Shown here piece after piece: positions 9,257 to 16,204 of a DNA stretch of 64,000 nt (positions within the stretch are counted from its first letter, which is position 1; every line of letters begins with the position of its first letter). The position numbers and the translations under genes were made by a program. Source of the DNA: an uncultured Chlorobiaceae bacterium (GTDB lineage Bacteria > Bacteroidota > Chlorobiia > Chlorobiales > Chlorobiaceae); the NCBI GenBank assembly GCA_903882665.1, contig CAIRXW010000047.1, positions 62,001 through 126,000 of the forward strand, written 5' to 3'. The notes beneath the pieces were generated by a model. The model did not search any database and was not told the origin of the DNA. It worked only from the letters and a program-made list of their open reading frames with translations.

Positions 9257-9353
9257 GGAGAAACTGGCACAACAAGGTCAGGTAGTTTCACACGGTTCGA
9301 AATTTGCGTATTATGCCATAAAGACAGTTATGCTATAAAATCCGGAGAATACC

Positions 9354-9572
9354 ATGAAAACAGTGACACTGAGAATTGATGATAGCGTTAACGAAAAATT
9401 TATATGGTTACTTGAGCACTTCTCATCAAGTGAAGTGAAAATACTTGAGCAATCCGATTATCTCAGCGATGACGAATATCTTAGAAGTATTGAAGGTATG
9501 ACAAAATCTATCAAAGAGGCTCGCCAAGAGAAATCAGAATATGGAGTTACTCTCGACAAACTGGAGTGGTGA
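9354..9572 (+). CDS. type II antitoxin, partner of a YoeB/Txe-like toxin
   Basis: 72-residue acidic protein beginning MKTVTLRIDD, then WLLEHFS and SDDEYLRSI, a pattern seen in antitoxins paired with Txe/YoeB RNases. GGAG lies upstream (in tccggagaatacc). Its TGA overlaps the ATG of the downstream toxin frame (TGATG at 9570-9574), so the pair is translationally coupled. The toxin frame is broken, so this antitoxin may now be an orphan. It is the first gene of the accessory island after the cco cluster. Confidence 0.75.
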   Translation: MKTVTLRIDDSVNEKFIWLLEHFSSSEVKILEQSDYLSDDEYLRSIEGMTKSIKEARQEKSEYGVTLDKLEW

Positions 9573-9833
9573 TGTACAGTATTCTTTTTATGTCCCAAGC
9601 TCAAAAGGATACCAAAAAGCTTAGCTCAAAGTGGATTGAAAAAGAAAGCATTACAGTTGATACAGCTTATTCAGATTGACCCATATACGTATCCTCCAGA
9701 ATTTGAGTATTTAAAAGGCGATATGCAAGGACTGATCAGTAGAAGAATAAACAAGCAACACCGTCTTGTGTATGAAGTTTTTGAGGACATAAAAACCATA
9801 AAGGTATATCGAATGTGGAGTCACTATGAATAA
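9572..9833 (+). pseudogene. YoeB/Txe-family RNase toxin, frameshifted
   Basis: The N-terminal part reads from ATG 9572 (MYSILFMSQAQKD...KKLSS). It leaves frame after residue 19 at the AAA run at 9628-9630, where one extra A breaks it; removing one A restores KLSSSGLKKKAL. The rest continues in the next frame to TAA 9831-9833 with strong YoeB features: SRRINKQHRLVYEV and a C-terminal SHYE end carrying catalytic-type His/Tyr residues. The second part could start internally at TTG 9636, giving a 65-residue truncated protein. Loss of the toxin by a single-base slip is the simplest reading; a sequencing error or programmed shift cannot be excluded. Confidence 0.75.
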
Positions 9834-10128
9834 CGATGATATTCCGGTAGATATGAAACACACAACGCATGGCATCAGCACTTCCCGCGTTGAAGTGACC
9901 AATATTTCCCCTTACGGTTTCTGGCTTTTGATTGGAGATGAAGAACTATTTTTTCCCTACACTGAGTTCCCCTGGTTCAAAGAGGCTCCCGTTGGCAAAA
10001 TATGTGCCGTTGAACTTCATCACCAAGAGCACTTGTATTGGCCATCATTGGATATTGATCTTTCCATTGAATCAATTCGTAACCCAAATGCGTTTCCGCT
10101 TGTCAGCCAAGTGAAACCTTTATGCTGA
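9826..10128 (+). CDS. DUF2442 family protein
   Basis: 100-residue soluble protein of the DUF2442 type, recognisable from VTNISPYGFWLL near the start of the domain, EELFFPY, and WPSLDIDLSIESI near the end. Members of this family commonly sit next to DUF4160 or toxin genes, and a regulatory or antitoxin role has been suggested but is not established. Its start overlaps the end of the broken YoeB-like frame by eight bases, so it was once part of the same transcript. Confidence 0.8.
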   Translation: MNNDDIPVDMKHTTHGISTSRVEVTNISPYGFWLLIGDEELFFPYTEFPWFKEAPVGKICAVELHHQEHLYWPSLDIDLSIESIRNPNAFPLVSQVKPLC

Positions 10129-10189
10129 TGGCAACAGATAACAAAAGCCATGAAAATAGTTGCCCTCAAAATAAAATAAGGAGAACCGC

Positions 10190-10387
10190 ATGAACACAGA
10201 CGCAACATATAACCCACAAGTGCAAGGTGACAGTGAGGAGGATGAAAAGCATCTTGCCCTCTTGATCCATCAAGCAGGAGAAGATGCAAGAGTTCGCACA
10301 AAAAAAGTTCTGGACGAACATTTCAAAAAACTTAACGACATGATTGCTGAGGCGATTTTATCTCAAAAAAAATCCCTCCAATCATGA
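10190..10387 (+). CDS. small partner of a zeta-like kinase (putative antitoxin)
   Basis: 65-residue hydrophilic, mostly helical protein (acidic EEDEKHLALL region, then basic ARVRTKKVLDEHFKKL). AAGGAG lies just upstream of the ATG. Its last four bases overlap the ATG of the zeta-like kinase. Size and coupling fit an antitoxin or dedicated partner, although it does not resemble the classical epsilon antitoxin. Function is inferred from position only. Confidence 0.65.
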   Translation: MNTDATYNPQVQGDSEEDEKHLALLIHQAGEDARVRTKKVLDEHFKKLNDMIAEAILSQKKSLQS

Positions 10388-11001
10388 CAGATGCTCAAAA
10401 ACCAAGATTGATTGTGGTAGCAGGGCCAAATGGATCAGGCAAAACAACCATTACCGAAAAACTGCTCCGCCACGAATGGATGGAGGATTGTCAATACATC
10501 AATCCCGATGTGATTGCACAACAAGAGTTTGGAGACTGGAACTCCCCTGCTGCTGTGATTCAAGCAGCAAACAAGGCTAAGGCCACCAGAGACTATTGCT
10601 TGACTCATAACATCAGCATCGCTTTTGAAACGGTATTCTCTACCCAGGAAAAACTGGAGTTTCTCAAACGGGCAAAAGCTGCCGGATTTTTTATTTGTTT
10701 CTTCTTCGTGTGTACCAATGACCCTTCAATCAATGCTCAGCGAGTAGCCAAACGTGTTATGGGAGGTGGACATGATGTTCCTATTCCTAAAATCATTGAC
10801 CGATATTACCGTTCTATTTCGAATGCACTTCAAGCCATAAAATTAGCTGATCGAGCCTATTTCTATGATAACACTGAATCAAATACAGATCCTCAGCTTC
10901 TGTTCAGAGTAAAAGAGGGGGAAATTGAAAAAACATATTCTGACGTCTCTCTATGGGCAAAAAATATCTATGAATCCCTGGAAAAAGAAGAGCTAACCTA
11001 A
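10384..11001 (+). CDS. zeta toxin-like P-loop kinase
   Basis: 205-residue ATP-binding protein. The Walker A motif GPNGSGKTT (about residues 14-22) is followed by YINPDVIA and IAFETVFS, the substrate-site motifs of the zeta toxin / UDP-N-acetylglucosamine kinase family, and by an arginine-rich RVAKRVMGGGH lid-like region. Zeta toxins phosphorylate peptidoglycan precursors; whether this homologue is toxic is not shown. It forms a two-gene unit with the upstream 65-residue protein. A decayed copy of the start of this gene lies at 13496-13592. Confidence 0.82.
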   Translation: MTDAQKPRLIVVAGPNGSGKTTITEKLLRHEWMEDCQYINPDVIAQQEFGDWNSPAAVIQAANKAKATRDYCLTHNISIAFETVFSTQEKLEFLKRAKAAGFFICFFFVCTNDPSINAQRVAKRVMGGGHDVPIPKIIDRYYRSISNALQAIKLADRAYFYDNTESNTDPQLLFRVKEGEIEKTYSDVSLWAKNIYESLEKEELT

Positions 11002-11158
11002 ACGTCGTTTGAACTCAATTGTTGGGGTAAAGCTTATTCTGTCTGGATCAGTATACTGCACAGGCACAGAAAGATCTATGGCAGGTAAGAAAAATAAGTT
11101 ACAATCATTTTGAGTACATCGAAGTACAATGGGACGTTTTTCAAAAGAGACACCAGCA

Positions 11159-11416
11159 ATGAACAAACATCATGATATTAAGAACATACAGTTTGATGAA
11201 GACGTTTTTGAAATAACTGTTGATGGAACAATCAGAAGATTTGAACTGCAACAGATATCACCTTTGCTGCATCAAGCATCTGAAGCAGAAAGGAAAATGT
11301 TCGAGGTCTCACCATCCGGGTACGGGATACATTGGCCTTTCCTGGATGAGGATATCTCCATTGATGCGCTTTTGGGTATTGTCAGTGCGCCTGCAAGGAA
11401 CAGACAAACTGCATGA
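11159..11416 (+). CDS. DUF2442 family protein
   Basis: 85-residue protein from the ATG at 11159 (an ATG at 11129 would add ten residues and has no better ribosome site). The patterns FEITVDGTIRRFEL, ISPLL, SPSGYGIHWP and LDEDISIDALLG are typical of DUF2442 proteins, which accompany DUF4160 genes in many toxin-antitoxin-like pairs. No DUF4160 partner is visible here. It is the second DUF2442 gene in the island and is divergent from the first. Confidence 0.78.
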   Translation: MNKHHDIKNIQFDEDVFEITVDGTIRRFELQQISPLLHQASEAERKMFEVSPSGYGIHWPFLDEDISIDALLGIVSAPARNRQTA

Positions 11417-11529
11417 AAAAAGGGTTTCAATGCCGGTGCAGCACTTCTCTCGTTGAAGTAACCAATTTGAAAATAGCTTTACAAATGCAAAGTCATACAG
11501 ATGGCCATCGGCACACATAAAACAGTACA

Positions 11530-12018
11530 GTGATGGAAACGGTATTTATCGAAACAACAATTCCCAGCTATTACGTCGCTCGGCGAGCGCGTGACATTGT
11601 ACAGGCAGCAAGACAGGAACTCACAATTGAGTGGTGGGATAACCATCGTTCCCGTTACGAATTGCTTTCATCCCAAATCGTTCTTGATGAGTTGGCGCGT
11701 GGAGAACAAGCAATGGCTATGAAAAGACTGGAACTGATTGAGAATATTTCTTTACTTGTGATAAGTGAACCGGTGATAAAAATCGCAGAAGAATTACTTC
11801 GGGAAGGAATTGTTCCACAAAAGGCGGCAGATGACGCATTTCACATCGCATGTGCAGGGGTTCATCGTGTTGATTTTCTGTTAACAAACTGCACCCACAT
11901 CGCCAACCCTCATAACAGAAACCGCATTGAGCGTTGTTTTACTCGATATCAAATTAAAATGCCAGTAATATGTACCCCTGAAGAATTTATTGGAGACGAT
12001 TATGCAGACTATAACTGA
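11530..12018 (+). CDS. PIN-domain RNase toxin (VapC-like)
   Basis: 162-residue PIN-domain protein. FIETTIPSYY gives the first acidic residue, LDELARGE the second region, and KAADDAFHIA the third acidic cluster, followed by FLLTNCTHI, matching the PIN nuclease fold of VapC-type toxins that cut RNA. The downstream 75-residue gene overlaps it by 17 bases and is the likely partner, giving a toxin-first gene order. Family assignment is good; activity is inferred. Confidence 0.82.
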   Translation: MMETVFIETTIPSYYVARRARDIVQAARQELTIEWWDNHRSRYELLSSQIVLDELARGEQAMAMKRLELIENISLLVISEPVIKIAEELLREGIVPQKAADDAFHIACAGVHRVDFLLTNCTHIANPHNRNRIERCFTRYQIKMPVICTPEEFIGDDYADYN

Positions 12019-12229
12019 TCAAAAAACAGATTCAATCATTCGAGAAGTCCGTTGCCTGAAAGAAGAGAATGCCGCTGAATACGATTTCGACATCCGATTG
12101 ATCGCAGCAGCAGCGCAATTGAGGCAACGCCAGCATCCTGAACGAATCGTGACAAGGATACTGACGGATGCTGAAAAAGTGCATGGAAAAGAAGCGCTAA
12201 CACGCCGCGTAACGGAGCATGAGTTGTGA
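12002..12229 (+). CDS. putative antitoxin partner of the PIN protein
   Basis: 75 residues from ATG 12002 (a TTG at 11990 is also in frame). It contains IIREVRCLKEENAAEYDFDIRLI, a sequence style I associate with small proteins encoded next to ETTIPSYY-type PIN toxins. The 17-base overlap with the PIN gene supports co-expression. No recognised DNA-binding motif is obvious. Confidence 0.65.
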   Translation: MQTITDQKTDSIIREVRCLKEENAAEYDFDIRLIAAAAQLRQRQHPERIVTRILTDAEKVHGKEALTRRVTEHEL

Positions 12230-12361
12230 GACTAACTTTTTTTATCTTAAAAGGGTCAAGCGACACCGCTTGAAGACTATCCTTGGGGAGACAGAGGATT
12301 TTCGATAATAGACCCCATTACTCGCTCTACTTCTATTCTGATCGGGAGCCAGTTGAGGAGT

Positions 12362-12700
12362 TCAAGCAATAAGTAAAGAAACCCAAAGAGCCATAGCGGA
12401 ATCCTCAAGGTAAATCTTGTCGGGCCTCGTGAGCACCTCATACCCGCGACCCTGACTGCGCACCAGATTCAGCAACCTTGCATCCTGCAGATTTTCCAGA
12501 TATTCATAGAGACGTGGCCTGGAGATATCGGTTGCCTCTGCCAGTTTTGATATGTTCGGGATAAACGGAACGCTCGTCGCCAGAAGGTAGGATAAGCCAA
12601 TGCTGTTCGTTGAAGAAGTGTTCCATTGCACATCTCCTGATCCTGCGCTTTCTGTAAAACTGATTTTACAAAAATACAGAATAAATGGAAAAAGCGGCAA
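12362..12700 (-). pseudogene. fragment of an ATP-binding protein (AAA / DUF4143 type)
   Basis: The central part of this 112-residue frame (PNISKLAEATDISRPRLYEYLENL, then LLNLVRSQGRG and RPDKIYLED) matches the winged-helix and following segment of DUF4143-type AAA ATPases, which are normally about 400 residues. The P-loop half is absent and the C-terminus ends shortly after KIYLE, where intact proteins continue. The first roughly 35 residues look unrelated. It is best read as a truncated remnant at an old recombination point in the island. Confidence 0.65.
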
Positions 12701-12818
12701 CTACCATGACAACGACAAACAAGCCATGAGTTGTATCAATGGGTGTGTTCAACGATGTTCTGAATCAAACAATACAACAGTAAATTATGATATAATAGTG
12801 CCACAAAATAAAAATTTG

Positions 12819-12838
12819 ACAGGGGGCAAGCCCCCTGT
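12819..12838. repeat. GC-rich hairpin downstream of the DUF1566 gene
   Basis: Perfect inverted repeat ACAGGGGG-CAAG-CCCCCTGT: an 8-base stem with a 4-base loop (or 9 and 2). It lies 29 bases past the stop of the minus-strand DUF1566 gene. On the minus strand it is followed by an A/T-rich stretch, so it could act as a terminator, but its geometry also resembles the hairpin that follows variable regions in diversity-generating retroelements. A similar GGGCTTGC hairpin occurs at 50887-50912, so membership of a dispersed repeat family is a third option. Confidence 0.75.
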
Positions 12839-12867
12839 ACCCCGCTAATTGTTGAATAGATAAATGG

Positions 12868-13323
12868 TTAAAAAGCCCGCACAGCCCGAACCCGACCGTT
12901 GTTCGCCGTCTTACCGTACTGGCCCTCGTACCCATTGACGAAGTACTGGCCCCACGCGCTAACCGCACTGTCCTCCGTAGAACTCCAGTAGTCGTTAGCC
13001 GCAAAACCGCCAACAACACTTTTGTGCTTGTAGAGTTCATTCAGTTCCCATTTATCGGGCAAATACCAGTCAGAAAAGCCGCCATCAACAAAACGCTCAC
13101 CGGCATCTTTTGCGCCTTGCCAATCATATGCACCCGGTAAATCCCTTGTTGCTGCAATCAAACCATGGGCACCGGAAGGGTCAATATAAAACACAATACC
13201 GCCTTGACAACGCTGACCAATAGATACAGCAAAAGAAACGGCTGAAACCGAAACCATACTCAAAACGGTGAACAAGAGCATTATCCATAACCGGGCAAAG
13301 CAAGCTTTTGCATGAAGTTTCAT
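12868..13323 (-). CDS. secreted DUF1566 (Lcl-like) domain protein, putative DGR target
   Basis: 151-residue protein with a basic start and a hydrophobic signal peptide (about residues 1-33), then a compact DUF1566 domain: GGIVFYIDPSG, HGLIAA, DWYLPDKWELNELY, ANDYWSSTE and the terminal RVRAVRAF. From residue 109 on, the positions that differ from the DUF1566 proteins I recall as DGR targets have Asn in those proteins (as in AWNQNFNNGNQ), and the codons are compatible with AAC/AAT templates mutated at A. This suggests a variable region made by a diversity-generating retroelement acting in trans. Probable role: surface or periplasmic ligand binding. Confidence 0.8.
   Translation of the reverse strand: MKLHAKACFARLWIMLLFTVLSMVSVSAVSFAVSIGQRCQGGIVFYIDPSGAHGLIAATRDLPGAYDWQGAKDAGERFVDGGFSDWYLPDKWELNELYKHKSVVGGFAANDYWSSTEDSAVSAWGQYFVNGYEGQYGKTANNGRVRAVRAF
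12871..12999 (-). other. candidate DGR variable region of the DUF1566 gene
   Basis: Codes for residues 109-151. Read on the minus strand, candidate variable codons are GAC, GTT-AGC, GGC, TAC, GTC, TAC, GAG-GGC, TAC-GGT, and ACG-GCG. Fixed codons (TGG, CAG, TTC, AAG, GTT-CGG-GCT-GTG-CGG-GCT-TTT) lie between and after them. Most of the variable codons end in C or T and could derive from AAC/AAT by change of adenines only; GAG and ACG would need A-rich codons ending in G. No template repeat or reverse transcriptase was seen in this window, so this is a hypothesis based on the codon pattern and recalled family sequences. Confidence 0.5.
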
Positions 13324-13495
13324 GATGATTACTGTTTGGTTTTAAGGGATTTGTGAAGCTGGCCAAACTGCAGAAGAAAATAACACTTGCAATGTACAAA
13401 ATTTACAGGGATGTTTGTTTTCAGAAAGGCTGGCAATTGAACGGACACAAGCACAATCCCCCATCCTGGGAACTCATTGCACAAAAAAACCATTT

Positions 13496-13592
13496 CTGTA
13501 CGGAAAGATGCTCAAAAACAGAGATTGATTGTGACCGCAGGTACGAATGGTTCGTCGAAAACAATCCGTACCGAAAAACTGCCAAGTCCTGA
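13496..13592 (+). pseudogene. decayed remnant of a zeta-like toxin gene
   Basis: This stretch resembles the start of the intact zeta-like gene at 10384: GATGCTCAAAAA, then GATTGATTGTG, AATGG, and CCGAAAAACTGCC match 10390-10470 in order, with scattered substitutions. The Walker A codons are altered, and in the old frame the copy stops soon after. It is therefore a broken second copy of the 5' end. The 13324-13495 part upstream holds no gene I can support. Confidence 0.65.
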
Positions 13593-13680
13593 ATGAATAG
13601 GTAGAGGGAGTTGGATTTTATTCAAACTTTAATTTTATCTTTCTCACTTTACGGTCTCTCACTAATTTTGGAGGTGTTTC

Positions 13681-13929
13681 ATGACTCAAGTTATTGTGTG
13701 CAATATCGATGATGATGAAAATCGCTTGCTTGAAGCGCGTGCTGCCCGGCACGGTTGGAGTATAGAGGAAGAGGTGCGTCAGATTTTGCGCAGTGCTGTC
13801 AGCGATGAGGTTCCTGCATATCAAAATCTTGGATCACGTATTGCTGCCCGGTTTGCAGGCGTTGGCCTGACCGAACCATTGGTTGAACTCCGTGGGCACA
13901 CCATTGAACCGATGAGTTTTAGCTCATGA
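13681..13929 (+). CDS. fitA: FitA-like ribbon-helix-helix antitoxin
   Basis: 82-residue antitoxin. The N-terminal VIVCNIDDDENRLLEARAARHGWSIEEEVR is the FitA/Arc-type ribbon-helix-helix DNA-binding module; the C-terminal tail would wrap the toxin. A GGAGG lies just before the ATG. The stop overlaps the ATG of the PIN toxin (ATGA). It very probably autoregulates the pair at its own promoter, as FitA does. Confidence 0.87.
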   Translation: MTQVIVCNIDDDENRLLEARAARHGWSIEEEVRQILRSAVSDEVPAYQNLGSRIAARFAGVGLTEPLVELRGHTIEPMSFSS

Positions 13930-14351
13930 TTATGCTCGACACCAACGTCTTGTCTGGCCTGATGCAGCAGCAGCCCGACCCGCAGGTAGTGGCTTGGCTG
14001 GACGGGCAGTCTGCCCAATCCATCTGGTTGAACAGCGTCACCTTGTTTGAAATACGATTTGGTTTGGCCTTGGTGGCATCCAGTCGCCGCAAAAAATTGC
14101 TTCATGAACGATTCGAGGAACTTTTGCAAGATGACTTGCAAAACCGTGTCCTGCTCTTTGATGCTCATGCCGCAGCCCAAGCAGCACAATTGGCGGCTGA
14201 TCGCAAGGCTGGCGGTCGTCCGGTAGACATGCGTGACACCTTTATTGCAGGTATTGCTTTGGCACACAACGCAATTCTGGCAACTCGTAATATTCGACAC
14301 TTTAGCGACTTGTCTGTTGCCGTTGTCAATCCTTGGGACTGGCAAGCCTGA
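13926..14351 (+). CDS. fitB: FitB-like PIN-domain toxin
   Basis: 141-residue PIN-domain RNase. MLDTNVLSGLM carries the first Asp, TLFEIRFGL the Glu, and DMRDTFIAGIAL the third acidic cluster, ending with TRNIRHF and VVNPW, which are FitB/VapC hallmarks. Coupled to the antitoxin by a four-base overlap. The pair appears intact, unlike the YoeB-like pair earlier in the island. It marks the right edge of the island: cydD starts 113 bases later. Confidence 0.88.
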   Translation: MIMLDTNVLSGLMQQQPDPQVVAWLDGQSAQSIWLNSVTLFEIRFGLALVASSRRKKLLHERFEELLQDDLQNRVLLFDAHAAAQAAQLAADRKAGGRPVDMRDTFIAGIALAHNAILATRNIRHFSDLSVAVVNPWDWQA

Positions 14352-14464
14352 AAAGAGAAGTGTTGCCCGCATTAACCATTTCCATACAGGCCCACCCCAT
14401 TGCATACAATCCTTTTATTATGTACACTATAACCCCTTTTCAAAAAAACGGACACGCATGAACC

Positions 14465-16204
14465 ATGAATATTGACCGGCGCCTCTTTCAGTTGCTTAAA
14501 GAAGATGGACGGCCGTTTATCTTTTCGATCATATCGGGAGTTCTGGCTGCCGCAATGCTGATTGCCCAGGCCTACTACCTCAGCCAGGTAATCGACAGCG
14601 CCTTTATCCAGAAAAGCGGCATAGAGAGACTTGTGCTGCCGCTCTCTCTCTTTGCGCTTTTCAGCGCCCTGCGGATGGCCTTCAACTGGTTCTCCCATAC
14701 CGAAGCAAACCGGGGCACACTCATTATTCGCAACAAAGTGTTTACCCGGCTCATCAGCACGGTCGGTACGCTCGGGCCACTCTATGCCAGGTCGGTGCAG
14801 AGTGGACGGCTCAGTACCACACTCCTGAAGGGAGTTGAGGCGCTCGATGCCTATTACAGCCAGTACATTCCGCAAATCTTTTTTGCCCTCTTCACGCCGC
14901 TCCTGATTGTGGGCACCATCATGCCCGGCGACCCGATTTCCGGCACCATTTTGCTCCTCACCGCGCCCCTTATCCCCATCTTCATGATTCTGATCGGGAA
15001 ATCGGCCAGCGCCATGACGGAAAAGCAGTGGAAAACCATGAGCCGGATGAGCGGCTTCTTTCTTGATGTGCTGCAAGGGCTGCCGACACTGAAACTCTTT
15101 GCGCAGAGCAAGCGGCAGCATGACGCCATCGAAGAGTCGGGCGAAAGCTTCCGCCACGCCACCATGCGCGTGCTGAAAGTGGCCTTTCTCTCCTCCCTGA
15201 CGCTTGAACTGGTGGGCACCATCGGTATGGCCATCATTGCCGTCGGCATCGGCCTCCGCCTTATGGGTGGAAAACTCACCTTTCAGCACGCCCTCTTTGT
15301 GCTGATACTCACCCCCGACTTCTACCTTCCGCTGCGCCAGCTCGGCACCAAATTTCATGCCGGGATGGAGGGTGTCACCGCCTCAAAAGAGATCTTTGCC
15401 ATTCTCGACCAGAGCTACCCTGCTCCTGTGAAGCAGGCCGCCTTTGGGGTGCAGGAGAGCGCCGGAAAAAGGCCCATTGTCTTCACTGACCTCACCTACA
15501 GCTATCCAGGAAGCTCCCGTCCGGCACTTGAGGGGATCAGCGCCACCATTCCTGCCGGAAAAACTACCGCCATTATCGGCCCGAGCGGTGCAGGCAAAAG
15601 CACCTTCATCAACCTGCTCCTCCGATTTCAGGAGCCCGGTGAGGGGAGCATCACTATTGACGGCAACCCGATTCACGCCATACCGCTTGAGGAGTGGCAC
15701 CGCCAGATTTCATGGGTTCCGCAGCACCCCTACCTCTTCAACGCCACCTTGAGGGTGAATATCCTCCTTGCGCGACCGGATGCTTTAGCAGAGCAGGTGG
15801 AGAGCGCCCTGACAAAGAGCGGCCTGACTACCTTTGTGGGCTCGCTGCCCGACGGCCTTGAGACCATGATTGGTGAACAGGGTGCCCGGCTGAGCGGAGG
15901 AGAGGCGCAACGGGTGGCACTTGCCCGCGCCTTCCTCAAAAACGCCCCGCTGCTGGTGCTCGACGAACCAACCTCGCACACCGACCCTGAGCTCGAAGCG
16001 ACGCTGCGCCGTTCCATCCAGGAGTTGATGAAAGGCAAAACCACTCTTATTATTGCCCACCGGCTCGAAACCATACAATCCGCAGAACAGATTATCGTCA
16101 TCAGCGAGGGAAAAATTACCCAATGCGGTACCCACGACGAGCTGATCGCCAACGGAGGCTTTTACCAGCGAGCCCTCCTTCTGCAACAGGACAACCACTC
16201 ATGA
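14465..16204 (+). CDS. cydD: thiol reductant ABC exporter subunit CydD
   Basis: 579-residue ABC half-transporter: an N-terminal six-helix membrane domain (to about residue 310), then an ATPase domain with Walker A GPSGAGKST (about 372-380), signature LSGGE, and Walker B LLVLDEPTSHTD. CydDC exports cysteine/glutathione to the periplasm and is needed for cytochrome bd assembly. The stop overlaps the start of cydC (ATGA), as expected for the heterodimer. The matching cydB lies at the left edge of the window; the cco cluster and a toxin-antitoxin island separate them. Confidence 0.92.
   Translation: MNIDRRLFQLLKEDGRPFIFSIISGVLAAAMLIAQAYYLSQVIDSAFIQKSGIERLVLPLSLFALFSALRMAFNWFSHTEANRGTLIIRNKVFTRLISTVGTLGPLYARSVQSGRLSTTLLKGVEALDAYYSQYIPQIFFALFTPLLIVGTIMPGDPISGTILLLTAPLIPIFMILIGKSASAMTEKQWKTMSRMSGFFLDVLQGLPTLKLFAQSKRQHDAIEESGESFRHATMRVLKVAFLSSLTLELVGTIGMAIIAVGIGLRLMGGKLTFQHALFVLILTPDFYLPLRQLGTKFHAGMEGVTASKEIFAILDQSYPAPVKQAAFGVQESAGKRPIVFTDLTYSYPGSSRPALEGISATIPAGKTTAIIGPSGAGKSTFINLLLRFQEPGEGSITIDGNPIHAIPLEEWHRQISWVPQHPYLFNATLRVNILLARPDALAEQVESALTKSGLTTFVGSLPDGLETMIGEQGARLSGGEAQRVALARAFLKNAPLLVLDEPTSHTDPELEATLRRSIQELMKGKTTLIIAHRLETIQSAEQIIVISEGKITQCGTHDELIANGGFYQRALLLQQDNHS

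Noticed and set aside
12230-14464. DGR reverse transcriptase or template repeat beside the DUF1566 gene
   Set aside because: No open frame with reverse transcriptase motifs and no A-rich near-copy of 12871-12999 was found by eye in the surroundings.
14372-15358. 328-codon minus-strand frame opposite cydD
   Set aside because: It is the antisense of a clearly recognisable ABC transporter gene and has a low-complexity, family-less translation.
16123-16200. Upstream extension of cydC
   Set aside because: It lies inside cydD and lacks a ribosome site; the ATG at 16201 overlapping the cydD stop is the normal arrangement.
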